Origin: Alphaproteobacteria bacterium LSUCC0684
Lineage (GTDB): Bacteria; Pseudomonadota; Alphaproteobacteria; Puniceispirillales; UBA1172
Direction of reading: 5' to 3'
DNA: 64,000 bases
Assembly: GCA_041228335.1 (NCBI GenBank)
Contig: CP166130.1
Span: 1,264,638-1,328,637, forward strand
Shown here: positions 1-8,071 of the stretch, in pieces
Position numbering within the stretch: position 1 is the stretch's first letter
How the letters are laid out: every line of letters begins with the position of its first letter
Program-made: the position numbers and the translations under genes
Notes under the pieces: model-generated
The model's database searches: none
What the model was told of the DNA's origin: nothing
The model's input: only the letters and a program-made list of their open reading frames with translations

Positions 1-1175
1 CCGATGCGCATGGGAAGAAGCACGTAGACAAGGGCGGTGTTCTTGATCCGGTCAAGCGCCATCCCGTATTCGCGGATGAACCCGTTGAGGCTTGAATTTA
101 TTCCCGCCTCCGCCTCGCGAAGCGACATGGCCGTATTGACCGCAAGAGTATCGAGATTTTCGGCAAAAACGACACCAAGCGCCCCTGCACCAATGACCAG
201 CGCAAGATCACCAAGGGTGAGCTGACGCCGGTGTCCGGGGGCGGAGGGCTCGGCCGCCGCCCTTGTCAGCCGGTCAATCACCACCGCCAGCAACACGATG
301 ACTATCCCTGCCCCGAGCGCTTCACCAAAACGGGCAGATCCCTTGTTGGTGGCGACCAGCACTTCGCGGCCGATATCATCAAACCCGCCGATAACCGCGG
401 CAATGATCACCATGGAAAGGGTGGCAAGAACCGTCTGGTTGACGCCGACGAGGATCTGCTGTTTGGCGTGGGGAAGTTCGATGGAATGGAACCGCTGCCA
501 GGCGGACGCGCCGGAAATATCGGCAACCTCACGCAATTCCAGCGGCACCTGACGCAGCCCGAGCATCACGTTTCTTGTAATCGGCGGGGCGGCATAGATC
601 ATGCTGGCCAGCACGCCGGGCACCGGACCGAAGCCGAAAAGCACCACCAGCGGGGCAAGATAGGCAAAGGTGGGGATGGTCTGCATCAGATCAAGGGCGG
701 GCTGAAGCACCAGATTGGCGCGGCGAGATTTCGCCCCAAGCACGCCAAGCCCGAAGCCAAAGATAAGGGCAAGCGGCACCGATACCCCGACCATGGCCAG
801 CGTGTTCATGGATTTGAACCAGTGCCCCGAGAGGGCCATGTAGAGGACGGCCAGGGCCGAAAACGCGCCCAGCGTCGGGGATTTCAGCCTCAAACCCAGC
901 ACCCCGCAGGCCACAACGAGGGCAAGCCAGGGGACGGCGTGAAGCCAGGACTGAAGCCCGCGGACCGACGCATCGACAAGTCCGGCCACAAAGCGCAGCC
1001 CGGGTTTGAAGACATCGACAAAAAGCGAAATACCCCGGTTGATCGCATCGGCCAGCGTTTCCGCCCCGGGAACAGGTGCAAGAGAGAGGAGCGGCAGCGT
1101 TTCGGGCAGAAGAATGGCCAGGGCCGCAAGCATTGTTGCCGCCATGGCAAGAAGCAGTTTCCGATCGGCAATCAT
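1..1175 (-). CDS. Glycine betaine/choline-type ABC transporter permease, apparently a double-permease fusion (partial at left edge)
   Basis: Inner-membrane permease of a ProU/Cho-type importer. The frame is open from an ATG at 1175 to the window edge (391 codons), so the C-terminus is missing. The first ~300 residues form a complete ProW-like unit: hydrophobic segments, then the EAA-type loop containing ELREVADISGAS and LPHAKQQILVGVNQ, which contacts the ATPase. After a linker near residue 310 (AAAEPSAPGHRRQ) new hydrophobic segments begin, followed by a second permease-like N-terminus (NSSLNGFIREYGMALDRIKN). This suggests two permease modules in one chain. It starts 16 nt after the ATPase stop, with AGGAGG ahead of the ATG. 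The family call is strong; the tandem fusion is inferred from the extra ~90 residues visible. Confidence 0.85.
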   Translation of the reverse strand, partial: MIADRKLLLAMAATMLAALAILLPETLPLLSLAPVPGAETLADAINRGISLFVDVFKPGLRFVAGLVDASVRGLQSWLHAVPWLALVVACGVLGLRLKSPTLGAFSALAVLYMALSGHWFKSMNTLAMVGVSVPLALIFGFGLGVLGAKSRRANLVLQPALDLMQTIPTFAYLAPLVVLFGFGPVPGVLASMIYAAPPITRNVMLGLRQVPLELREVADISGASAWQRFHSIELPHAKQQILVGVNQTVLATLSMVIIAAVIGGFDDIGREVLVATNKGSARFGEALGAGIVIVLLAVVIDRLTRAAAEPSAPGHRRQLTLGDLALVIGAGALGVVFAENLDTLAVNTAMSLREAEAGINSSLNGFIREYGMALDRIKNTALVYVLLPMRI

Positions 1176-1191
1176 TGGACACCCGCCTCCT

Positions 1192-2229
1192 TTACTGGTT
1201 GGCCGCAACGGTGGCGAGAATGTCAGCGCGCATGACCTTGCCGATGGTCTGGCCTTTTTCATCGCAAACCTTGATCCGGTCCCCGCCATCACCCATCGCC
1301 AGCATGGCCTCTTCAAGCGAGGCGGTCATGGGCAGGGCAAGGTCAGTCCTGATGCGCGAAGCCGGGGTCATGATATCCTTTAGCTTCAGGACCTGCAGGC
1401 GCGGCACATCACGCACGAACGACCGAACGTAATCATCTGCCGGATGAAGCAGAAGCGAGGCGGCGCTGCCCTGCTGAATGATCCTTCCATCGCGCATGAT
1501 GGCGATCCGGTCTGCAAGACGGACGGCTTCGGCAAAATCATGGGTGATGAAGATGATGGATTTGCGCAGACTGGCCTGAAGATCAAGGAGTTCATCCTGA
1601 AGCTGCCGCCGGATCAACGGGTCAAGCGCGCTGAACGGCTCATCAAGAAGCCAGAGTTCAGGATCAACCGCCAGCGAACGGGCAATGCCGATCCGCTGCT
1701 GCTGGCCGCCGGAAAGCTCATTCGGGAAGGCATCGCCGCGACCTTCAAGACCCACCAGTTCAAGCATTTCCCGTGCCTTGGCGTCGCGGGTGGATTGATC
1801 CTCCCCGCGAACCTTCAGGGGGAAAGCGATATTCTGCAGGGCCGTGAAATGGGGCACCAGCCCGAAATGCTGAAACACCATGCCCATTTTCCGGCGGCGG
1901 ATATCCCGCAACGCCTCTTCACCCATGGCAACAAGATCCGCACCATCAAAGAGAACCTCCCCGATCGTGGGGCGCTGCAATTGGGCGATACTGCGCAGAA
2001 CGGTCGACTTGCCGGAGCCAGAAAGCCCCATGATGACAAAGAGCTCCCCCGGCGCAACGTCAAAACTGACTTCCCGCGCGCCGATGATGCCGCCATGATC
2101 CAGCGCGGCCTGTTCCATCTCATCAGCGGTGCCGTTCCGGGCGGCGATCTCGCGGCATGAATTTTCCGCCCGCTCGCCAAAGATCTTCCAGACCCCGCGG
2201 CATTCTATCTTCGCTTGGTGTTCGGTCAT
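1192..2229 (-). CDS. Glycine betaine/choline ABC transporter ATP-binding protein
   Basis: ATPase of the quaternary-amine importer (ProV/ChoV family, cytoplasmic). It has Walker A GLSGSGKST, signature LSGGQQQRIGIARSLA, Walker B LWLLDEP and switch His in FITHDFAEA. A C-terminal regulatory tail with partial CBS-like sequence (LKLKDIMTPASRIRT and later) is typical of ProV. The frame could begin at 2283, but the first 18 codons lie in the terminator-like hairpin after the binding-protein gene and do not resemble the family, so the ATG at 2229 (MTEHQAKIECRGVWKIFG) is preferred. It is followed directly by the permease. Confidence 0.92.
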   Translation of the reverse strand: MTEHQAKIECRGVWKIFGERAENSCREIAARNGTADEMEQAALDHGGIIGAREVSFDVAPGELFVIMGLSGSGKSTVLRSIAQLQRPTIGEVLFDGADLVAMGEEALRDIRRRKMGMVFQHFGLVPHFTALQNIAFPLKVRGEDQSTRDAKAREMLELVGLEGRGDAFPNELSGGQQQRIGIARSLAVDPELWLLDEPFSALDPLIRRQLQDELLDLQASLRKSIIFITHDFAEAVRLADRIAIMRDGRIIQQGSAASLLLHPADDYVRSFVRDVPRLQVLKLKDIMTPASRIRTDLALPMTASLEEAMLAMGDGGDRIKVCDEKGQTIGKVMRADILATVAANQ

Positions 2230-2252
2230 ATGCTTTTGCCCTGAGGCAGAGG

Positions 2253-2280
2253 AAAAAGGGGCGGCACGCGGCCGCCCCCT
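2253..2280 (-). terminator. Terminator-like hairpin between binding-protein and ATPase genes
   Basis: On the minus strand, six bases after the binding-protein stop, there is an 8-bp GC-only stem (GGGGCGGC paired with GCCGCCCC, loop of 5) followed by TTTTT. This is a classic intrinsic terminator, but it lies inside a transporter operon. Partial read-through would give more binding protein than ATPase and permease. Confidence 0.7.
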
Positions 2281-2284
2281 CAAG

Positions 2285-3247
2285 TTACATGGATTTCGCT
2301 TTGGAAATCATCGCATCGATGGAGCCGGCATTGGCATCGATATACGCCGCAACGACCTTGTTGATATCCTCGCCACGGCTATCAACCGCCGCCATCATGT
2401 TCTGCTGGCTGGTGGCATCAAGCGTGTACATCTTGAGGATGGCATCGGCCATCGGCCAGGTGTCAGCCATGCCGGACCAGGTGACCTTGAAGATGCGCGT
2501 CGGGCTGAAATCGCAATCGCCGGTGGCGTTCGGATTGACGCCCCAGGAGGCATCCGAATAGCACTCATCGGTACCGGCAGGAAGGGCAACCCATTCGGTA
2601 TCGTATTCGGCCAGCGCCCAATGCGGCTGCCAGAAGGTCATGACAAGGGGGGATTTCTTGGCGATGGACGCCTCAAGCTCGGTGATGAGCGCCCCTTCGG
2701 AACCGGCCGGAACGGCGGTGAAATCAATACCGATGGCTTCAAAACGGTCCTTGCCGGGTGAGCCCCAATCCGCCGGGTAATCAAGCAATCGTCCCTTGGG
2801 GAGCGTATCGACGGTGGCAAATTTCGCCGCACAGGCATTGAGCGCTTCCCAACTTGGCAGGCCCGGGCACATTTCCTTCATGTGTACGGGGTAGAGAACA
2901 CCTTCCCGTGCATCAAGACCAAGATCACCGATATCGATCACCTTGCCGGCATCGGCGGCTTCGTTGAACTGACCTGGTGCGTTGGAGGTCCAGATCTCAA
3001 GCGTGGCGTGAAGATCACCTTCTCCAAGAGCAATGAACTGCGGGCCATAACCGGCGGTCACGTATTCAACGCTATATCCGGCACGTTCCAGAATTGCCCC
3101 GGCAACACGGGTTGATAGATGCTGACCTGTCCATTCATTGATCGCAAGCTTGATTGGTTTCTCCGATCCCATATCAAGTGCGGACGCCGCGCCAGTAAAG
3201 GCAACTGAAACCCCGAGGGCCATCGCAGCGATGGTGGTTTTTAACAT
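2285..3247 (-). CDS. Glycine betaine/choline-type substrate-binding protein (OpuAC/ChoX family)
   Basis: Periplasmic solute-binding protein of 320 residues with a signal peptide ending near ALA/SALDMG at residue ~24. The segments KLAINEWTGQHLSTRVAGA and TLEIWTSN are characteristic of the OpuAC/ProX/ChoX fold, and several aromatic residues (NEWTG, FWQPHW, VTWSGMADTW) could form the aromatic cage for a trimethylammonium head group. It is the first gene of the transporter operon (binding protein, ATPase, permease). The ligand (choline, betaine or carnitine) cannot be decided from sequence alone. The neighbouring choline-sulfatase and carnitine-type genes make any of these plausible. Confidence 0.88.
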   Translation of the reverse strand: MLKTTIAAMALGVSVAFTGAASALDMGSEKPIKLAINEWTGQHLSTRVAGAILERAGYSVEYVTAGYGPQFIALGEGDLHATLEIWTSNAPGQFNEAADAGKVIDIGDLGLDAREGVLYPVHMKEMCPGLPSWEALNACAAKFATVDTLPKGRLLDYPADWGSPGKDRFEAIGIDFTAVPAGSEGALITELEASIAKKSPLVMTFWQPHWALAEYDTEWVALPAGTDECYSDASWGVNPNATGDCDFSPTRIFKVTWSGMADTWPMADAILKMYTLDATSQQNMMAAVDSRGEDINKVVAAYIDANAGSIDAMISKAKSM

Positions 3248-3412
3248 TCTTCAAATCTCCCTGTTAACTTTTATGGTTGGATAGTGTTTACGACACATTC
3301 ATAAACCTGATCGTTCCTTACAAATCCCCTTCTTGCAAGTAAAAATATATTCATGCATTTCCCGCTTACCGAAAACAGGCGCCGGGGCAACCCCCTTATC
3401 TGCCCTGCCTGG

Positions 3413-4417
3413 CTAGCGAGGCGGGATGTCGGCGCGGAACTGAAATGGTGTTCTGCCCTGAAGACGGCCTGCCGAAGGCGTGAGACCAAATCTCTTTTTA
3501 TAGGCGCGGGAGAAATGCTCACGCGAGGAAAACCCGCTTGCGACGGCAACCTCAAGCAGGTTCAAATCGGTCTGGGTGACCAGCCGATGCGCATGCGAGA
3601 GGCGGATTTCCAGATAATTTCGCACCGGGGACTGGCCCGTATACTGAACGAATATCCGATCCAGCTGACGCTGGGAGATACCGGCCTTATGGGCAATCTC
3701 GCTGATTTTCAGCGGCTGATCGAGATGTGACTGCATGATATTCAGTGCCTCGGCAAGAATCCGGGGAACAAAACCGCCGCCGGACATGTGGAAATCGGTC
3801 TGGCGTTCCACCCCTGTCCGGATGCGTTCATGGAAGACATAGGACTGAGCCGCCTGCGCCAGATCAGCACCATGAACTTCGCCGATCATGGTAAGGGCAA
3901 GATCGAGCGTCGCCACCCCGCCTGCGGCACTGAAGCGCGACGCTTCAAGACTAAACAGTCCCGCATCGATATTTATATCCGGAAAGATTTCCCTAAGGGC
4001 GGCGATATGTTCAAAATGGACCACATAGCGCGCCTCACCGAGCAGCCCCGCATAGCCAAGAAGGAATACACCCGTATCAAGCCCGCCCAGTCTGGCCCCG
4101 GCCCGGGCCTGCTGACGCAGCCAGTTGAACAGCTGCGGCGAACGATGCGCTTCGGGAGTCCAGCTCGAATTGACCACCACCATGTCAAACACATCAGCCA
4201 AATTCTGCTGATCGAGTGGCCCGGCCGCCATGACCATCCCGTTGCTTGCCCTGATCGACGATCCGGAAGGGGACAGTATCGTCCATTCGTAAAGACGGAT
4301 GCCTGAAAGATAATTGGCGGCGCGAAACCCATCAAGAAAGGCTGTTGCCGCGAGCAGGTTGAAATCCGGCACAAGGATCATGCCGATCCGGGTTGTTTTC
4401 GCATCCATGATCCGCAT
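3413..4417 (-). CDS. GlxA/CdhR/GbdR-type AraC-family transcriptional regulator
   Basis: 334 residues. The N-terminal ~190 residues form a DJ-1/PfpI-like amidotransferase fold. The usual nucleophile elbow reads GGLDTGVFLLG (Asp114-Thr115, no Cys), so it is a sensor rather than an enzyme. The C-terminal ~100 residues are a double helix-turn-helix AraC domain (ISEIAHKAGISQRQLDRIF and VAVASGFSSREHFSRAYKKRFG). This architecture is that of GbdR and CdhR, regulators of glycine betaine and carnitine catabolism. It is divergent from the choline-sulfatase operon and next to the betaine-type transporter, so it probably controls both. AAGGA eight bases before the ATG supports the start. The specific inducer is unknown. 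Confidence 0.87.
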   Translation of the reverse strand: MRIMDAKTTRIGMILVPDFNLLAATAFLDGFRAANYLSGIRLYEWTILSPSGSSIRASNGMVMAAGPLDQQNLADVFDMVVVNSSWTPEAHRSPQLFNWLRQQARAGARLGGLDTGVFLLGYAGLLGEARYVVHFEHIAALREIFPDINIDAGLFSLEASRFSAAGGVATLDLALTMIGEVHGADLAQAAQSYVFHERIRTGVERQTDFHMSGGGFVPRILAEALNIMQSHLDQPLKISEIAHKAGISQRQLDRIFVQYTGQSPVRNYLEIRLSHAHRLVTQTDLNLLEVAVASGFSSREHFSRAYKKRFGLTPSAGRLQGRTPFQFRADIPPR

Positions 4418-4487
4418 TTGAGCAATCCTTGCGGCCGGCGGAACCCTGTCCCCCCATCCCCTGCCAAGAGGGTGACTTCAGGCCAAG

Positions 4488-4531
4488 CACATGTCTGAAT
4501 AAGTCATTTATATGGCGATTTATTACATGTG
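4488..4531. repeat. Paired CACATGT/ACATGTG inverted half-sites around the regulator promoter
   Basis: CACATGT at 4488-4494 and its reverse complement ACATGTG at 4525-4531 flank the -10/-35 elements of the minus-strand promoter in the regulator/sulfatase divergent region. Each contains the palindrome ACATGT. Spacing between centres is about 36 bp. Function as operator half-sites is inferred. Confidence 0.35.
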
Positions 4532-4535
4532 GCAA
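4507..4535 (-). promoter_or_regulatory. Sigma-70-like promoter for the GlxA-type regulator
   Basis: Minus strand TTGCCA (4535-4530), 17-nt spacer, TATAAA (4512-4507). It lies ~90 nt upstream of the regulator ATG at 4417. The rest of the 205-bp divergent region shows no convincing plus-strand promoter by eye. Confidence 0.5.
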
Positions 4536-4622
4536 GGCAGGTTTTCACCCAATATCAAAGAGTGTATCGGACCGCGCCAATATATGTGCCCGGTTTCACC
4601 CTTTTTTCTTGAGGAAAAAAAG

Positions 4623-6134
4623 ATGAGTTCATCGCCGCCAAACATACTGCTCATCATGGCTGACCAGCTGGCGCCGCAATTTACCGGTGCCTATGGTCAT
4701 CCTATCGTCAAAACCCCGCATATGGAGGCGCTGGCCAGCCGTGGCAGCCGATTTGATGCCGCCTATTGCAACTCACCGCTCTGCGCCCCGTCGCGGTTCA
4801 GTTTCATGTCGGGCCAGCTCATCACGCGGATTGCCGCCTATGACAATGCGGCGGAATTTCCAGCCTCGATCCCGACCTTTGCGCATTATCTGCGCCAGGC
4901 CGGATATCGCACCTGCCTTTCGGGGAAGATGCATTTTGTCGGCCCGGACCAGCTGCACGGATTTGAAGAGCGCATCACCACCGATGTCTACCCTTCCGAC
5001 CACGCCTGGACACCGGACTGGGAGATGCCGGATGAGCGCATCGACAAATGGTATCACAATATGGACTCGGTCAAGGAAGCCGGGGAAGCCGCCACCACGT
5101 TTCAGATCGAATATGATGAGGAAGTGGCGTTTTTCGCTCGCCGCAAGATTTTCGAATATGCCATGGAAAAGGTCGCCCCTTTCTGCATGGTTGCAAGTTT
5201 CATCCACCCCCATGATCCGTATGTCGCCCGCCCGGAATGGTGGGGGCTTTACAAGGATGTGGAGATCGACATGCCCGGCGACATTCCTGAGGCGGATGCC
5301 CATACAAAACGGCTCATGCACGGGATCGAAGCTGACCGGACCAGCGTCAGCGAGGATGAAATCCGCACCGCGCGCCGGGCGTATTACGCCAATACCTCCT
5401 ATTTTGACAGCAAGGTGGGGGAGCTGCTTAAAACCCTCGAAGAAGCGGGCCTTCGCGAGAACACGGTTGTCATCGTCACCGCCGACCATGGTGACATGCT
5501 CGGTGAGCGCGGGCTGTGGTACAAGATGAATTTCTTTGAACATTCCGCCCGGGTGCCGCTGATCATGGCCGGGCCGGGGATACAGCATCAGCGCGTGGAC
5601 AGCGCCTGCTCCCTTGTGGATATTCTGCCGACCCTCAATGATATTGCCGGTATCGCACCTGATCTCGGCATGCCGGTGGATGGACGCTCGCTCTGGCCGG
5701 TTGCCACGGGGGGAAGCGACTCCAAGGATGAAGCGATCGGGGAATATTGCGCGGAATGTGCCTCGCATCCGATCTACATGATCCGCCGCGGTCACCTGAA
5801 ATATATCCATTGCGATATCGACCCGCCGCAACTCTATGATCTTGCAAAAGATCCCGATGAACGGCACAACCTGGCCACAGACCCGGGCTACGCCGCCGAA
5901 GCCGCCACCTTTGCCGAGGAGGTTGCCCGGCGATGGAACAGTGATATCATTCGTCAAAACGTCATTGCCACCCAGCGCCAGCGCCGGGCGGTGCATCAGG
6001 CGATGCAGGAAGGCAGGCTGACCTCCTGGGATTACCAGCCGCATCGTGATGCCGCAAACGAATATGTCCGCAACCATATGGACTGGACGGTGGCCGCCGA
6101 GAAGACCAGATTCCCGCCGTTTTCAAGGAAATGA
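4623..6134 (+). CDS. betC: Choline-sulfatase
   Basis: Type I sulfatase that hydrolyses choline-O-sulfate to choline and sulfate, normally cytoplasmic; no signal peptide is seen. Residues 54-58 are CAPSR, the CxPSR motif whose Cys is converted to formylglycine. Metal ligands include Asp14 (MADQ) and the later HGDMLGERGLWYK motif. The C-terminal WDYQPHRDAANEYVRNHMDW stretch is typical of BetC rather than of other sulfatases. The length, 503 residues, fits the family. The frame continues upstream to 4512, but the ATG at 4623 follows GAGGAAAAAAAG and gives the canonical N-terminus. It is the first gene of the operon and its stop overlaps the next start (ATGA). No betA, betB, betI or sulfatase-maturase gene is present in the window. 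Confidence 0.93.
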   Translation: MSSSPPNILLIMADQLAPQFTGAYGHPIVKTPHMEALASRGSRFDAAYCNSPLCAPSRFSFMSGQLITRIAAYDNAAEFPASIPTFAHYLRQAGYRTCLSGKMHFVGPDQLHGFEERITTDVYPSDHAWTPDWEMPDERIDKWYHNMDSVKEAGEAATTFQIEYDEEVAFFARRKIFEYAMEKVAPFCMVASFIHPHDPYVARPEWWGLYKDVEIDMPGDIPEADAHTKRLMHGIEADRTSVSEDEIRTARRAYYANTSYFDSKVGELLKTLEEAGLRENTVVIVTADHGDMLGERGLWYKMNFFEHSARVPLIMAGPGIQHQRVDSACSLVDILPTLNDIAGIAPDLGMPVDGRSLWPVATGGSDSKDEAIGEYCAECASHPIYMIRRGHLKYIHCDIDPPQLYDLAKDPDERHNLATDPGYAAEAATFAEEVARRWNSDIIRQNVIATQRQRRAVHQAMQEGRLTSWDYQPHRDAANEYVRNHMDWTVAAEKTRFPPFSRK

Positions 6135-7279
6135 CCATGCCCGGAGATAAAATCGCCATGACGGCGGAAAGATTGTTCAACGGCTGGGATGACCGCCCTG
6201 CCCGCTCACTTTCCATGCACAAGGATGCCTATATCGATCCGCGCTGGCTCGAAGTGGAGAAAAAAGAGATATTCCATCGCTCCTGGCAATTCCTCTGCCA
6301 TGAGGAAACCTTGCGAGAGTGCGGCCAGTATGTCGCCATGAACATTCAGGGCCAGAGCATTGTCGCCATCCGCGGCAAGGATGGCGAGTTGCGCGCCTTT
6401 TATAATGTCTGCAAGCATCGCGGGCATGAACTCCTCAACGGCAGCGGCCAGACAAAACGGGTGATCTGCCCCTATCATGCCTGGTCCTATGATCTGGACG
6501 GACGGTTTCTTGAAGCCCGGCAATCCCGCTTCATCGAGGATTTCAACCCTGAGGATTTCTGTCTTGATCCGGTCCGGATTGAAACCTTCTGCCATCTTGT
6601 CTTTGTCAATCTTGACCCGCAGGCACCGCCGCTCGCCGAGCAATCGGGCAATCTGGCAAAGGAGATCATGCAGCATGCACCTGATCTGGGCCAGCTGACA
6701 TTCGCCCACCGGCTGACCTACAGGATCAAGGCGAACTGGAAATCGGTGGTCGATAATTTTCTTGAATGCTACCATTGCCCGGTGGCGCATCAGGATTTCT
6801 GTACGCTTATCGAAATGGATACCTACAAGGTCGAAACCCACGGGATATATTCAAGCCACATGGCCAAGGCCGGACGCAGCGACAACAAGGCCTACCGTAC
6901 CGATGGCGCGAGGGTTACCGATCACGCGGTATGGTATCTCTGGCCCAATACGACGCTGATGCGCTACCCGGGGCGGGGCAATTTCATGGTCTGGCGGTTT
7001 TACCCGGACGGGCCGGAAGAAACCTATGAAGAATTCGACTTCTTCTTTGAAAGCGCTGATCTGGTGGATGAAGAGAAGGACGCGATACGATTTATTGATG
7101 ATGTTCTCCAGCCCGAGGATATCGGCCTTGTGGAAAGCGTGCAGCGCGGCATGCAGACCCCGGCTTACCAGCAGGGCCGATATATGGTTGACCCGGATGG
7201 CTCCGGATTGAGCGAGCATGCCGTCCATCATTTCCACGGCCTGATCCGCAAAGCCTATCTGGGGGAGAAACTCGCATGA
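6131..7279 (+). CDS. Rieske-type non-haem iron oxygenase, alpha subunit (carnitine/glycine-betaine monooxygenase-like)
   Basis: 382 residues. The Rieske 2Fe-2S ligands are Cys94-x-His96 and Cys113-x2-His116 (CKHRG and CPYHAW). The catalytic iron site is DNFLECYHCPVAH, with His215 and His220. The position normally held by the inter-subunit bridging Asp is Glu212. Glu here is known from CntA-type carnitine oxygenases and relatives acting on quaternary amines. The reaction would be O2-dependent hydroxylation that releases a methyl group or cleaves the C-N bond. The substrate is open: carnitine (CntA), glycine betaine (GbcA) or a related betaine. It overlaps betC by ATGA and the next SDR by ATGA. 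No ferredoxin reductase partner (CntB/GbcB) is encoded nearby. Confidence 0.88.
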   Translation: MTMPGDKIAMTAERLFNGWDDRPARSLSMHKDAYIDPRWLEVEKKEIFHRSWQFLCHEETLRECGQYVAMNIQGQSIVAIRGKDGELRAFYNVCKHRGHELLNGSGQTKRVICPYHAWSYDLDGRFLEARQSRFIEDFNPEDFCLDPVRIETFCHLVFVNLDPQAPPLAEQSGNLAKEIMQHAPDLGQLTFAHRLTYRIKANWKSVVDNFLECYHCPVAHQDFCTLIEMDTYKVETHGIYSSHMAKAGRSDNKAYRTDGARVTDHAVWYLWPNTTLMRYPGRGNFMVWRFYPDGPEETYEEFDFFFESADLVDEEKDAIRFIDDVLQPEDIGLVESVQRGMQTPAYQQGRYMVDPDGSGLSEHAVHHFHGLIRKAYLGEKLA

Positions 7280-8061
7280 CGGCCGAGAGGGAAACAGCAG
7301 CTTCCGCCCCGCTTGCAGGCCGGATCGCCCTGGTGACCGGCGGAACAGGCGGGATCGGCACCGCGATCTGCGCCCGGCTTGCCCGCGAAGGCGCAACGGT
7401 GATTGCAACAGATCGCCAACGCCCGAAAGGTGACCTGCCGGATGGGGTGCGCTTCTGCCATACCGATATCACCGATGATGCCAGCATTCGCGCGACAATC
7501 TCAACGCTGGAAGCTGAATTCGGCAAGATCCATATCCTTGTCAATGCCGCCGGGATCGAGATTGAAAAAACCATCGAAGATACCAGTCTTGAAGAATGGA
7601 ATCATATCTTTGCCGTCAATGTCACCGGAACGTTTCTTGTCAGCAAACATGCCCTGAACCTGATGCGGAACGCCGGCGGCGGCTCGATCATCAATTTCGG
7701 CTCCTATGACGGATTTATCGCCGATCCGGGCCTTGCCGCCTATTGCGCGACCAAGGGCGCTGTCCATGCCCTCACCCGTGCCATGGCCTGCGATTACGGC
7801 CCCGAAGGTATCCGCGTCAACGCCATCTGCCCGGGATATATCGACACGCCGATGCTGCAGAGTTTCTTTGGTGACAGCGGTGATATCGAAAGCCTGCAGC
7901 AGGCCGTCCGTGATGTGCACCCGATGCGGCGCTATGGCACCCCCGATGATGTGGCGGGGCTGGTAAACTGGCTTGCTGGTGACGAGGCACGCTATGCTTC
8001 GGGGCAGCTCTGGGTTCTTGACGGCGGCCTGACCGCCCAGGTTCAGCAAATGAGATTTTAG
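7276..8061 (+). CDS. SDR-family NAD(P)-dependent oxidoreductase
   Basis: 261 residues with the classical short-chain dehydrogenase layout: cofactor motif TGGTGGIG (21-28), NAAG at ~90, Ser143, and the catalytic pair Tyr156/Lys160 (YCATK). An Asp in the TDRQ stretch after the second strand favours NAD over NADP. It overlaps the upstream Rieske gene by four bases, so it is co-translated in the sulfatase operon. The substrate is not evident. D-carnitine dehydrogenases and several 3-hydroxyacid dehydrogenases are SDRs, so oxidation of a hydroxylated quaternary amine fits the setting but is inference. Confidence 0.88.
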   Translation: MTAERETAASAPLAGRIALVTGGTGGIGTAICARLAREGATVIATDRQRPKGDLPDGVRFCHTDITDDASIRATISTLEAEFGKIHILVNAAGIEIEKTIEDTSLEEWNHIFAVNVTGTFLVSKHALNLMRNAGGGSIINFGSYDGFIADPGLAAYCATKGAVHALTRAMACDYGPEGIRVNAICPGYIDTPMLQSFFGDSGDIESLQQAVRDVHPMRRYGTPDDVAGLVNWLAGDEARYASGQLWVLDGGLTAQVQQMRF

Positions 8062-8071
8062 GAGGAGTACC

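Noticed and set aside
231-1235. Long plus-strand ORF opposite the permease gene
   Set aside because: Low-complexity His/Gly/Arg-rich translation antisense to a clearly conserved permease frame; an artefact of GC-rich codon use.
3413-4417. Regulator as an active DJ-1/PfpI amidase
   Set aside because: The nucleophile position reads Asp-Thr with no Cys, and an AraC-type DNA-binding domain follows.
4773-6077. 434-codon minus-strand ORF within betC
   Set aside because: Antisense to a well-supported sulfatase; no family features in its translation.
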